A stretch of DNA of 64,000 bases from Armatimonadota bacterium (GTDB lineage Bacteria > Armatimonadota > Fimbriimonadia > Fimbriimonadales > Fimbriimonadaceae): contig JAIUNY010000006.1 in NCBI GenBank assembly GCA_020161505.1, positions 1 through 64,000 of the forward strand, given 5' to 3'. Shown piece after piece: positions 40,407 through 49,064 of the stretch. Position 1 is the first letter of the stretch; each line of letters begins with the position of its first letter. The notes beneath the pieces were generated by a model, which was not told the DNA's origin, ran no database searches, and saw nothing but the letters and a program-made list of their open reading frames with translations. The translations under genes and the position numbers were made by a program.

Positions 40407-41279
40407 CTATTTTCCGCCCGTCATCACGATGCCCTTGACGAAGAACTTCTGCCCCGCCAAGAAGATGATGACGAGAGGGATAAGGACGAGAACCGACGCG
40501 GCCATCAGGAGCTCCCATCGCTCCATTTGAAGGGTCTGATAGGTTCGGAGTCCAAGTTCCAGGGTTTGCTTCTCGGGGTCATTCAGGTAGATGAGCGGCC
40601 CCATAAAGTCGCGCCAGTTATAGATGAAGCTGAACACACCGACCGTCGCGAGAGCCGCCCCGCTCAGCGGCATGATGACCCGCCAAAACACCGTGGCATG
40701 GCTCGCCCCATCGATCAGGGCTGCTTCATCCAGCTCTCGCGGGATGCCGAGAAAGAACTGGCGCAGAAGGAAAATGTTGTAAGCGCCTCCGCCGAACCAG
40801 GCCGGCACCCATAGGGGGAGATGCGTATCCACCCAGCCAATCCTCGCGAACAGCACGTACTGCGGAATCATCGTGACGACACCCGGAAGCATCATGGTGC
40901 TGAGAAGCAGCATAAACAGCTGATCGCGGCCCCTGAACTGCATGCGCGCAAACGCATAGGCGACCATCGCCGAGGTGATGAGGACTCCGGCCGTTCCGAG
41001 GATCGAGATCACGAACGAGTTCTTAAAGAACAGAAAGAAGTTGGCATTCGGATTGGTGAGAACGGTTCGATAGTTCTCCCACGTGATCTCCTTCGGAAAA
41101 GCCCACGGGGAGGAGTTCGCAATCTCAAATGGAGTTTTGAGTGACATCACCACGCTGACCCACATCGGAATCATGAAAATGATTGCCCCGACGGCCATGA
41201 TGATGAAAAGCACACTGCGCCTCAGACGTTCGAGCGCCACTACCGTGCGGACTCGACTAGCGCTTGACATCTGACTCAT
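40407..41279 (-). CDS. Carbohydrate ABC transporter permease (MalG-type)
   Basis: The 290-residue protein has six predicted membrane helices (first at about 18-40). The EAA loop in ELDEAALIDGASHATVFWRVIMP contacts the ATPase. It overlaps the upstream fused transporter gene by 23 bp and forms the second permease half. No ATPase gene is in the cluster, so a shared MsmK-type ATPase encoded elsewhere is expected. The substrate is probably xylo-oligosaccharide, judged from the xylanase, GH52 and xylulokinase neighbours. Confidence 0.92.
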   Translation of the reverse strand: MSQMSSASRVRTVVALERLRRSVLFIIMAVGAIIFMIPMWVSVVMSLKTPFEIANSSPWAFPKEITWENYRTVLTNPNANFFLFFKNSFVISILGTAGVLITSAMVAYAFARMQFRGRDQLFMLLLSTMMLPGVVTMIPQYVLFARIGWVDTHLPLWVPAWFGGGAYNIFLLRQFFLGIPRELDEAALIDGASHATVFWRVIMPLSGAALATVGVFSFIYNWRDFMGPLIYLNDPEKQTLELGLRTYQTLQMERWELLMAASVLVLIPLVIIFLAGQKFFVKGIVMTGGK

Positions 41280-43716
41280 AGTAAACCCACTTGCTTCCTT
41301 TGAATTGAATCACGGTAAAGATGAGAATGATAAAGAAGAGAAGCCAAGCGAGAGCACTGGCATATCCCATCCTCAGACTTGTGAAGGCCTGGTTGTAGAG
41401 GTGCAACATATAGAGCAACGTGGCATCATTGGGGCCGCCACCTGTCATGACAAATGCTTGCGCAAAGGTCTGGAAGGAGCCAATGAACCCGGTCACTAAG
41501 CTGAAGAAGATTGCTGGGGTGAGAAGAGGCAGTGTGACATTCTTGAACTTATGCCAAGGCCCTGCGCCATCAACCGTTGCTGCTTCGTAGTAATGCTGCG
41601 GAATGCCCTGGAGTCCCGCGAGCAAGATCACCATTCCGCCCCCGACGCCCCAAAGGCTCATGATGACAAAACTCGGAAGAGCCAGGGTTTCACTGCCTAA
41701 CCAGTTCACCGATTCGCCTGGCTTACCGGCAAAGTCTTGCAGCCAAGGCTGGAATCCAAGAATGTTCCTCGTCCCGTCGCCGAAGATCAGCTGGTTGAGC
41801 AATCCTCCTTCTGCGGAGAAGATCCTTCTCCAAATCAGCGAAGCCGCCACCAAACTTGCCAATGAAGGCAGATAGTACATGGCCCGGAAGAGCGGAACCC
41901 CGCGCACTTTCTGATTGAGCAACATCGCCAGAATCAGGGCAAAGATGAGACCAATCGGTACAGAGAAGAACGTATAAACCAACGTGACCGTGAGCGACTT
42001 GAGTACCCGCGGATCGACCACGAATGCTTCGTGATAGTTGCCGACTCCACGCCACCGGGCTTCCCGAATAATGTCCCAGTCGGCAAAGGACATCAGTAAG
42101 GACAGCAGCATCGGACCGAGGGTGAGAGTGATGAAACCAAACAACCACGGAAAAATGAAGAGATACGCCGAGCGGCTCTCTCGCTTTTCACGCCAGGTGA
42201 GCTTACGATTTCTCTCCGGCCAATAGACATATCCCGCAATGGCACCTGCGATCAGAGTCGCAATCCCGACTCCTGCCGCCCAAGGGAACGGCGGAAGCGA
42301 CTGCTCCCCTCGGAGGACATTGAGTCGAGCTTGAGACTCCTTTTGTGCTTGCGCAATCGCTTCTTTTGCCGGAGTTGTTCCGCTGTAGATTGCCGAGATT
42401 CTGCCACCAATGATCCCATTGATCTCAGGCCAAAGATCACTGTTCGGAGTCAGTGCAACATCCTGCACGGCTTGATCGGTAAGAATCCGGCTCGGAGGGT
42501 AACGTTGCTCGATCGGGGTATTCGGGCCAGGCAGCCACGCATCGCTCAGGGCTAGTTCGCGGATGCCCGGTTGGGCGATACCTGCTTTGGCCATCGCAAT
42601 CATTCCAGGTTTCCCTGCCATGTATTGAACAAGCTTCCAGGCAGCTTCTGGATGCTTGGTCGACTTAAAGATGGAGTATCCCGAACCGCCGGTCGGGAAA
42701 CGACGTTCCCCTTTCGCATACGCCGGAGCCAAAGCGATATCCCATTCAAAGAATCCCTTTTCGCCAGGCTTGAGCGATTTGCGAATATTCGGAACCTGCC
42801 AGATTCCGCTTTGCATCATCGCGCAGTCTCCGCTAATGAACATCAGAGGAGCGTTGGACTGAACAACGTTGGTAAGCTCGCTCTGATTCGGCAGATAGCG
42901 CTTCTTGGATGTCAGATCCTCATAGAACTCATAGATCTTTGTCCAACCAGGATCATCGAGTTTGACCTTAGTGGGATTCTCAATATCATCAGCATAGTCG
43001 AGCCCATACCCAAAGGCCAGTGTATCCATAAAGAACCCGATCCAGTCGGGAACGAAAGCCCACTGAGTGACCTTGCCATTGCCATCAACCTCCTTGAGTT
43101 GTTCCATCACCCAAAGGAAGTCTTTCTCGCGAAGCTCGGGCCGGATTTCGAAGTCCCATGTCCACGAACCATCTGGGTACGGAAGCCCCGCCTTGTCAAA
43201 CAAAGACTTGTTGTAGTAAATCAGCCCCATTGGGGCGATATCGCGTGGCAGGACATAGACATTCCCTTTGTAGGAATGCATGTCCACCAAAGTCTTGTAG
43301 TACGAATCAATATCGAAGCCAGGTGTCTGATCAAAGAACTGATTCAGAGCATAGATGGCATCGCGCTTGGCAAGTGCTTGGAAGTGCCCCGGATCCATCA
43401 TCGCGACATCCGGCGCGACACCGGCGGCGTACTGAGTCAGCATTTTTTGGTGATAAAGGTTGTAGTCACCAAAGTTCTCGACCTTCACCTTAATCCCGGG
43501 ATTCTCGCGCTCAAAATCCTTCACAACCGCGCGCAATACTTTCAGGGATTCATCGCCGTCCCACACGGTGAAGCGAATGGTCACATCCGAGGAGGTGGTG
43601 GCAGATTGGCAACCAGCAAGCGAGCCAAGGAAAACGGCAAGGATCCAGAGGAAAAGCCACGCCCGGCGCCCGATCGCCGCTGCTGGCCGAGTGAAGACAT
43701 CTGCGTCTTGTCTCAT
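41257..43716 (-). CDS. Fused sugar-binding lipoprotein and MalF-type ABC permease
   Basis: The 819-residue protein joins two normally separate subunits. Residues 1-455 are a family-1 extracellular sugar-binding protein (VTIRFTVWDGDESLK, VAPDVAMMDPGHF, GGSGYSIFKSTKHPEAAWK) with a lipobox LAGC at 33-36. A connecting membrane helix lies near 475-492. Residues 505-819 are a MalF-like permease with the EAA loop YYEAATVDGAGPWHKFKNVTLP. The single frame is open throughout with no sign of sequencing error. Shine-Dalgarno GAGGAG lies 3 nt before the ATG; the promoter carries a LacI-type palindrome. Fusion fixes one binding domain to each transporter, which may raise capture at low sugar levels. Confidence 0.92.
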   Translation of the reverse strand: MRQDADVFTRPAAAIGRRAWLFLWILAVFLGSLAGCQSATTSSDVTIRFTVWDGDESLKVLRAVVKDFERENPGIKVKVENFGDYNLYHQKMLTQYAAGVAPDVAMMDPGHFQALAKRDAIYALNQFFDQTPGFDIDSYYKTLVDMHSYKGNVYVLPRDIAPMGLIYYNKSLFDKAGLPYPDGSWTWDFEIRPELREKDFLWVMEQLKEVDGNGKVTQWAFVPDWIGFFMDTLAFGYGLDYADDIENPTKVKLDDPGWTKIYEFYEDLTSKKRYLPNQSELTNVVQSNAPLMFISGDCAMMQSGIWQVPNIRKSLKPGEKGFFEWDIALAPAYAKGERRFPTGGSGYSIFKSTKHPEAAWKLVQYMAGKPGMIAMAKAGIAQPGIRELALSDAWLPGPNTPIEQRYPPSRILTDQAVQDVALTPNSDLWPEINGIIGGRISAIYSGTTPAKEAIAQAQKESQARLNVLRGEQSLPPFPWAAGVGIATLIAGAIAGYVYWPERNRKLTWREKRESRSAYLFIFPWLFGFITLTLGPMLLSLLMSFADWDIIREARWRGVGNYHEAFVVDPRVLKSLTVTLVYTFFSVPIGLIFALILAMLLNQKVRGVPLFRAMYYLPSLASLVAASLIWRRIFSAEGGLLNQLIFGDGTRNILGFQPWLQDFAGKPGESVNWLGSETLALPSFVIMSLWGVGGGMVILLAGLQGIPQHYYEAATVDGAGPWHKFKNVTLPLLTPAIFFSLVTGFIGSFQTFAQAFVMTGGGPNDATLLYMLHLYNQAFTSLRMGYASALAWLLFFIILIFTVIQFKGSKWVYYESDVKR

Positions 43717-43763
43717 GGTCTCCTCGCTTCCTCGGCCTATGAGCGAGGATCGCCCCGGGCCGC

Positions 43764-43826
43764 TTTATAGAAACGTTTCGACTAGTCTATCCCCAAAACC
43801 CAGCTTTTGCAAGCGAAACTTTTCGA
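43764..43826 (-). promoter_or_regulatory. Transporter promoter with LacI-type operators
   Basis: On the minus strand TATAAA (43764-43769) directly follows a perfect palindrome GAAACGTTTC (43770-43779). A related CGAAA CT TTTCG lies at 43814-43825. Operators beside or upstream of the -10 fit repression by the LacI-family protein encoded at 39218-40246. Confidence 0.68.
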
Positions 43827-43837
43827 CACCCCTCGGA

Positions 43838-44803
43838 TCAGCCTTGCGGCACCACCGAGATCGACTCGATCAGTCGATTTGCCATCTTGGCCGACTCCGG
43901 TTTCTGCGGGTCGATGAACGCCACCACCACCCGGATTTCATTGTTCTGAATCAGCCCGATACCCCGGATATTGATCCGGACACCCTGAATCGTCACATGC
44001 CCTTCGATCGAATACCCCGGAAGCCCAGATTTCTGAACCGGCTTCAGATCCAGCTCGCTTCGAGCCCCCTGGACAAACCCGCCCAACCACTGAGTGAGAC
44101 CTTTCCTCAGCTGCTCGGATGTCGAAAAGTCCAACGACTGTCGATCCCACTTCCCTGCTGCGGCTCCGAATGGAATTGAGTCACTTTGGAGGGAAAAACT
44201 TGTCGCAAAGTCGAGCGGCGCATCGGAAGCGGGCAGGAAGGCATGCCCGAGATAGCTCCGGAGCCCGATCGCTCCGATCTCCCTCTCAGGAAAGTCGCCG
44301 GTCACCGGATCGATGTACTGGATACTCCCGAGCATTTTCTCAATCATCGGCTGCTCACGCCGAGAACTCCGAGCATTCAAAGTATATCGCCAGCCGTCGA
44401 TTCGCACGTACTGCCATGCCACCGCAAAGCCCCCTTCCGCATCAATTTCGAGCACAAATCCGATCGAATCATCGGCCCGAAACATGAAGGCCTCAGGCAC
44501 CGGCGCCTCGTTCATGATGCTCTTGATCTGCTTGCCGTGCTTCGTTTGGAACTCGCGAAACTTCTCGCTGTAGAGCCCGCCAGAGGTCGGTCGCGAAGAC
44601 TCTTCGTCCCGAACGGCGACAATTTCGACCGTGAAAGTCTTGTCCTTGGCCGTCAGAACCACCGAGTTCGACCCCATTTCGACCTTCGGCTTCACCGGGA
44701 GCTGGAGCCGCAGCCCGGTTTCTCCCATGCGAAACTGATCCCAAACCACCTCTTCGCGCGGCTGGGCAAGAATCAGGGAGGAAAAGATCAGACTCGAAAT
44801 CAT
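43838..44803 (-). CDS. Secreted hypothetical protein
   Basis: The ~321-residue protein has a signal peptide (MISSLIFSSLILAQ). A mixed alpha/beta body follows, with FRMGETGLRLQLPVKPKVEMG and a C-terminal half containing SLDFSTSEQLRKGLTQWLGG. No known family is recognised. I start at ATG 44803 because GAGGAA lies 4 nt upstream; a GTG at 44833 would add ten residues. It follows xylulokinase by 45 bp on the same strand and may be co-transcribed. Confidence 0.68.
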   Translation of the reverse strand: MISSLIFSSLILAQPREEVVWDQFRMGETGLRLQLPVKPKVEMGSNSVVLTAKDKTFTVEIVAVRDEESSRPTSGGLYSEKFREFQTKHGKQIKSIMNEAPVPEAFMFRADDSIGFVLEIDAEGGFAVAWQYVRIDGWRYTLNARSSRREQPMIEKMLGSIQYIDPVTGDFPEREIGAIGLRSYLGHAFLPASDAPLDFATSFSLQSDSIPFGAAAGKWDRQSLDFSTSEQLRKGLTQWLGGFVQGARSELDLKPVQKSGLPGYSIEGHVTIQGVRINIRGIGLIQNNEIRVVVAFIDPQKPESAKMANRLIESISVVPQG

Positions 44804-44848
44804 GGCGTTCCTCAGTATGACGCGCGAGCTCACTGATTGAGTCGGGGC

Positions 44849-46342
44849 TCAGGCGGAAACCGAGGCACGGCGGAGAGCCAACCCCCAACGATCTTGCGCC
44901 TCCGCCCATGCCTCCAAGTTGTCGTCCGACCGACGATAAACCTTCTGCTGAACCAGCATCGAACGAATCTCGGCAGGCTGCCAAACCCCCGCTCCGACGC
45001 CCGCGCCGAAAGCCGCTCCGAGGGCCCCGTCCGATTCCAGAAGCTCCAGCTCGGCTCCGGTGAGATCGGCGAAACCTTGCGCAAAAACCTCGCTCAGAAA
45101 GAGATTCGCCCGACCCGCGCGCACCTTCTTGCACTCCACTCCGACCGAGGCCATCGCGGCCAATCCATCGATCATCGCGAAGAGGATTCCTTCCTGCGCG
45201 GCGCGGGCAAGATCCCCGAGGCCATGGTCGGCAAACCTGAGCCCGTGCACCGAAGCCCCCAGGTCTCGGTTCCCCAGGGTCCGCTCCGCTCCGTTGCCAA
45301 AAGGAAGCATCGAAACGCCCTTTGCGCCGATCTCCGAGCACTCCGCCAGAGCGTTCAGCTCGGCAAAGCCCATCCCGGGAGCAAAGGTGCGCCGCACCCA
45401 ACTGTAGAGCGATCCGGCTCCGTTCAAGCACAGAAGCACGCCGCGCCGGGGAGCCTCGGAGGTGTGGGTGACGTGCAAAAAGGTGTTCACCCGACCTTCC
45501 GGGTCCCACCGAGTGGTATCCGTCACCCCATAAATCACGCCGCTGGTTCCGGCGGTCGTGGCCACTTCGCCGGGATCGCAAACTCCGAGGGAAAGCGCAT
45601 TGTTCGGCTGATCCCCGGCTCGATAGAGCACCCTTGCCGTCCGAGGCAAACCAAGCGCGTCCGCAACCGACGGATCAACCGTCCCCTGATCGCCGAAAGT
45701 GGGAACGACCGGAGGAACCATCTCGATTCGACCTCCGGTCTGGGCAAAGAGACGCGACGCGATCTCGTCCGCTTGAAAATCCCAAAGGATCATTTCGCTG
45801 AGCCCACTCGCCGTGGTTGCGGATGCTCCGGTGAGCTTTGCCGCCAACCAATCGCCGGGAAGCATCATCCATCGCGATCCCTTCAATTTTTCCGCCTGAT
45901 GCTGAGCAACCCAAGCGAGCTTCGCCGCTGTAAAATTCCCTGGCTGATTCAACAGGTGCTGCCAAGCATAGTCCGGCCCCACCGCCATCGACAGGCTCTC
46001 TCCCGCCTCCACGGCGCGGCTATCGCACCAAATCATCGCCGGACGAGTTGGGTACAGGGCCTCGTCGCACAGAACCAAGCCATGCATCTGGTAGGCAATC
46101 CCGATCCCTTCCACTTCCGCCAAACCTGCGGCGTGCTCGGAGCGAATCTGGGCTATCGCCTCCTTGGCGTGATGCCACCAAACCAGAGGATCCTGCTCGG
46201 CGAATCCCGGGGCCGGCGACTGGATTTTTTGTTCCCCCGTGCTCGGCGCCGAGGCCCGGGCGAGCACAGCTCCCGTGGAGCCGTCAATCAAGGTCGCTTT
46301 GATTGCCGAAGTGCCGAGATCGAGTCCGAGGAACGTGCCCAC
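44849..46342 (-). CDS. xylB: Xylulokinase (FGGY family)
   Basis: This kinase phosphorylates D-xylulose to xylulose 5-phosphate for the pentose phosphate pathway. At 497 residues it is full length. The FGGY N-terminal phosphate loop is in FLGLDLGTSAIKATLIDG. The substrate-contact MHG is in YQMHGLVLCDE. Other landmarks are IWCDSRAVEAGE, GDQPNNALSLGVCDPGEVATTAGTSG (in two parts) and a C-terminal GAALGAA-like segment, here GALGAAFGAGVG. The start is GTG with TAGGGT (46349-46354) 6 nt upstream. It completes the route xylan, xylo-oligomer, xylose, xylulose; xylose isomerase is not in the window. Confidence 0.93.
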   Translation of the reverse strand: MGTFLGLDLGTSAIKATLIDGSTGAVLARASAPSTGEQKIQSPAPGFAEQDPLVWWHHAKEAIAQIRSEHAAGLAEVEGIGIAYQMHGLVLCDEALYPTRPAMIWCDSRAVEAGESLSMAVGPDYAWQHLLNQPGNFTAAKLAWVAQHQAEKLKGSRWMMLPGDWLAAKLTGASATTASGLSEMILWDFQADEIASRLFAQTGGRIEMVPPVVPTFGDQGTVDPSVADALGLPRTARVLYRAGDQPNNALSLGVCDPGEVATTAGTSGVIYGVTDTTRWDPEGRVNTFLHVTHTSEAPRRGVLLCLNGAGSLYSWVRRTFAPGMGFAELNALAECSEIGAKGVSMLPFGNGAERTLGNRDLGASVHGLRFADHGLGDLARAAQEGILFAMIDGLAAMASVGVECKKVRAGRANLFLSEVFAQGFADLTGAELELLESDGALGAAFGAGVGAGVWQPAEIRSMLVQQKVYRRSDDNLEAWAEAQDRWGLALRRASVSA

Positions 46343-46402
46343 GGATTCACCCTACCTAATCGAAAGCATTCGACAAAACCCCTCAGCGATCCCCAGCGCC
46401 GA

Positions 46403-47794
46403 TCAAACGATCTCGCCGTGGAATCCCCAAAGGTGGCTCTGGGTGGTGCGCACCGTGACGGTTTCGCCCCTTAACTTACCCACATCGCCCGCAAAGTGGA
46501 TCATGCGGAAGCATCGCGAATAGCCCTGGAGTAGGCCGGGATTCTTCGGCGTTGGCCCTTCGACCAGCACTTCAAATTCCTCACCCACCAGCGATTCATT
46601 GATCTCGCAGGAGATCGCATTTTGAATCTGAATCAGCTTTTCCAGTCTGGCCTTGCTCACTTCCACCGGAACCTGATCCATCTCCGCGGCTGGGGTGCCG
46701 GGGCGGGGCGAATAGCGGAACATGTATGCGCCATCGAACCTAAACTCTCGCATCGCCGCCAGCGTCCCCTCGAACTCCTCCTCAGTTTCGCCCGGAAAAC
46801 CAACGATCACGTCGGTCGTCAGGCCGATTCCAGGAACCGTGGCCCGAAGTTCCGTGAGAATCTCGCGAAAGCTCTCGACGGTGTAGAGCCGCTTCATGCG
46901 CTTCAACAAATCGTTGTGTCCGCCTTGCAAGGGCATGTGGCAGTGCTCCATCACCTCCGGAACATCGCGGATGATCTCGATGAGATCCGTTTTGAAGTCA
47001 CGCGGATAGGGCGAGGTGTACCGAATGCGCTCGATTCCCGGGATCCCGCCGAGAATCTGGAGGAGCTTGCTGAAGGGAACACGGCCCTCGGCGAGGTTCT
47101 TTCCGTAACTATTCACGGTCTGCCCGAGCAGGGTGATCTCCTTCGTTCCCAACTCGGCGAGACGGCGAACCTCTTCGACCAAATGCTCGGTCGGGCGACT
47201 TCGCTCCCGTCCCCTGGTGGTCGGGACGATGCAGAAAGTACAAAACTTGTCGCAACCGTACTGAATCGGAACAAACGCCTTGAGCTTCCCCGTGCGCTCG
47301 ACATTCCGCTGGGGGATGTCGGTAACGATCGCCCCTTTTCGCTCGGGCAGATCCAGTCGCTTTTGGAATCGCTTACCCTGGAGGGCCTCTTCCACCAAGC
47401 CAGGGATCGAGCTGACCTGGGCGGTTCCGACGACGAAATCAACGTGGGGATTGCGCTTGCGGATCTCGTCAGCGCGCACCTGAGCCATGCATCCGGCGAC
47501 ACCAATGACCATATCGGGCCGCCCTTTTTTGAGCAAAGCCAGTTCACCGAGAAAAGAAAACGCCTTATCCTCTGGCTTCTTACGGACGCTGCAGGTGTTG
47601 AGCAGAACCACTTGGGCCTCGCGAACATCTTTCGCGGCAGCAAAACCCATTTCCTGCAGGTAGAGCGCCATTTGCTCGCTGTCCTCTTCGTTCATCTGGC
47701 ACCCCCAGGTTTGAACAAAATAGGTGCCCCGCTTGGTGGAGTTTCCGCGCGGGAATGGGCTCGATCCAGGTTGAAGAAGGGTGACGTTGCTCAT
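46403..47794 (-). CDS. miaB: tRNA-2-methylthio-N6-dimethylallyladenosine synthase MiaB
   Basis: This radical SAM methylthiotransferase adds a methylthio group to isopentenyladenosine-37 of tRNAs reading U-starting codons. The 463-residue protein has all three parts. The N-terminal UPF0004 domain begins TWGCQMNEEDSEQM, with LNTCSVRKKPEDKAF and GCMAQ. The radical SAM cluster is in GCDKFCTFCIVPTTRGRERS. The C-terminal TRAM domain lies at about 390-460. Two [4Fe-4S] clusters are expected. It stands 60 bp upstream of xylB on the same strand and may read through. Confidence 0.96.
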   Translation of the reverse strand: MSNVTLLQPGSSPFPRGNSTKRGTYFVQTWGCQMNEEDSEQMALYLQEMGFAAAKDVREAQVVLLNTCSVRKKPEDKAFSFLGELALLKKGRPDMVIGVAGCMAQVRADEIRKRNPHVDFVVGTAQVSSIPGLVEEALQGKRFQKRLDLPERKGAIVTDIPQRNVERTGKLKAFVPIQYGCDKFCTFCIVPTTRGRERSRPTEHLVEEVRRLAELGTKEITLLGQTVNSYGKNLAEGRVPFSKLLQILGGIPGIERIRYTSPYPRDFKTDLIEIIRDVPEVMEHCHMPLQGGHNDLLKRMKRLYTVESFREILTELRATVPGIGLTTDVIVGFPGETEEEFEGTLAAMREFRFDGAYMFRYSPRPGTPAAEMDQVPVEVSKARLEKLIQIQNAISCEINESLVGEEFEVLVEGPTPKNPGLLQGYSRCFRMIHFAGDVGKLRGETVTVRTTQSHLWGFHGEIV

Positions 47795-47891
47795 GCCGTC
47801 TCAATGGGTTGTGCCCTCCAGGATACCCGTCTCCTTTTTGCCTCCGAGCCAAGCTGAGAGGCCGTCCGGCACGGAATGACCCTGGGAATCG

Positions 47892-47897
47892 TATAAT
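47892..47897 (+). promoter_or_regulatory. Consensus -10 of presumed leaderless VKOR mRNA
   Basis: A perfect TATAAT ends 6 nt before the GTG at 47904, with no Shine-Dalgarno. It is the clearest example in the window of the TAnnnT-N6-start pattern. Confidence 0.65.
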
Positions 47898-47903
47898 CCT
47901 CAC

Positions 47904-49064
47904 GTGCGCGCCCATCTCTACAACCGAATCGCTTTGGCGTTGAGTGCCGTTGGCATTTACATCGCCGGCGTTCTGACCGTTTCCCACTTCGGAGGCGTGC
48001 AAGTGCCCTGTGCGGCCAACTCCACAGTGAACTGCGCAGCGGTTGTGAATAGTCCAGCTGGGCAGTTGTTCGGAATTCCCGTGGCTCTCCTGGGTTTGAT
48101 CGCCTACGCGGCCATCGCCGGATTCGCTTTCATGCGCGGCTCGCTGATCCAATTGAAGTGGCGCCAGTCGGCAAACATCGGGTTCCTGCTCACCGGCGTG
48201 GGGATGCTTTTCAGCCTCTATCTGCAAACCGTGTCGATCGTGCAGATTCGTCAGCTCTGCGGCTGGTGTCTCAGTTCAGCCATCACGATGTTCGTGCTGT
48301 TCGTCGTGCACGGCCTGATGCTGCAAACCGGCGGCCCCAGCGAAGAGGCCGAAACCCCAACCGACACCAAGATCACCACCTTGGCTGCAGCTGCCCTGAT
48401 CCTGGCGATCAGCGGAATCGGCATCACGCGCATGCAAATGAAGAACGCGGCCGCCGAATTTTATGCGGGAATCTCGTTCCAGGGCGTCGAAATCGAGGAG
48501 ATCATCCCGCAAGCGAGCCGAACCAAGGGCAACGCCGATGCCAAGGTCACGCTCGTCGAATTTGCTGATATCAACTGTCCGGCATGCCGTACCACCGCTG
48601 TTCAGGTGAAGAAGGTTTACGACAAGTTCGGGGGTCGGCTCCGCCTCGGTTTCCGACACTTCCCGCTTTTCGACAAGGAAGGACACGAGACCTCAGCTCC
48701 TGGCGCCATGATGCTCGAGTATGCCGCCGACCAAGGCAAGTACTTCGACCTTCTCGACAAGTTCTTTGCTGAGCAAAACACCCAACGTGTGACCACGGAG
48801 AGCGGACTCTATGGCATGGCTGAGGAAGTCGGTCTGAAGCCAGAAGAGGTGCGCAAGGCGCTTTCCCTCGACGACAACGATCAAAACGTCTACCTCGACC
48901 GCGTGCTCGCCGATTTCAGCATGGCGATGGAGCGACTGAAGCTTCCTGGCACCCCGGCCTTCATCCTGATTGCCGAGGGTCAGGCTCCGCGCGCCGTACC
49001 TTTCACCGACATCGAAGCCACGCTGACCCGCGAGCCCTATGCCAGCTTGCTCAAGGGAGGATAA
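47904..49064 (+). CDS. VKOR-thioredoxin fusion (disulfide formation)
   Basis: The 386-residue membrane protein combines a vitamin K epoxide reductase domain (about 1-150, four helices) with a DsbA-like thioredoxin domain (about 190-385). Redox Cys pairs are visible: VPCAANSTVNC, the CGWC active site in IRQLCGWCLS, and CPAC in FADINCPACRTTAV. The cis-Pro loop is in LPGTPAFILIAEG. Such fusions replace DsbA/DsbB: the thioredoxin part oxidises exported proteins and VKOR passes electrons to quinone. The start is GTG with TATAAT 6 nt upstream. It is followed directly by mnmA (TAAATG). Confidence 0.93.
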   Translation: MRAHLYNRIALALSAVGIYIAGVLTVSHFGGVQVPCAANSTVNCAAVVNSPAGQLFGIPVALLGLIAYAAIAGFAFMRGSLIQLKWRQSANIGFLLTGVGMLFSLYLQTVSIVQIRQLCGWCLSSAITMFVLFVVHGLMLQTGGPSEEAETPTDTKITTLAAAALILAISGIGITRMQMKNAAAEFYAGISFQGVEIEEIIPQASRTKGNADAKVTLVEFADINCPACRTTAVQVKKVYDKFGGRLRLGFRHFPLFDKEGHETSAPGAMMLEYAADQGKYFDLLDKFFAEQNTQRVTTESGLYGMAEEVGLKPEEVRKALSLDDNDQNVYLDRVLADFSMAMERLKLPGTPAFILIAEGQAPRAVPFTDIEATLTREPYASLLKGG

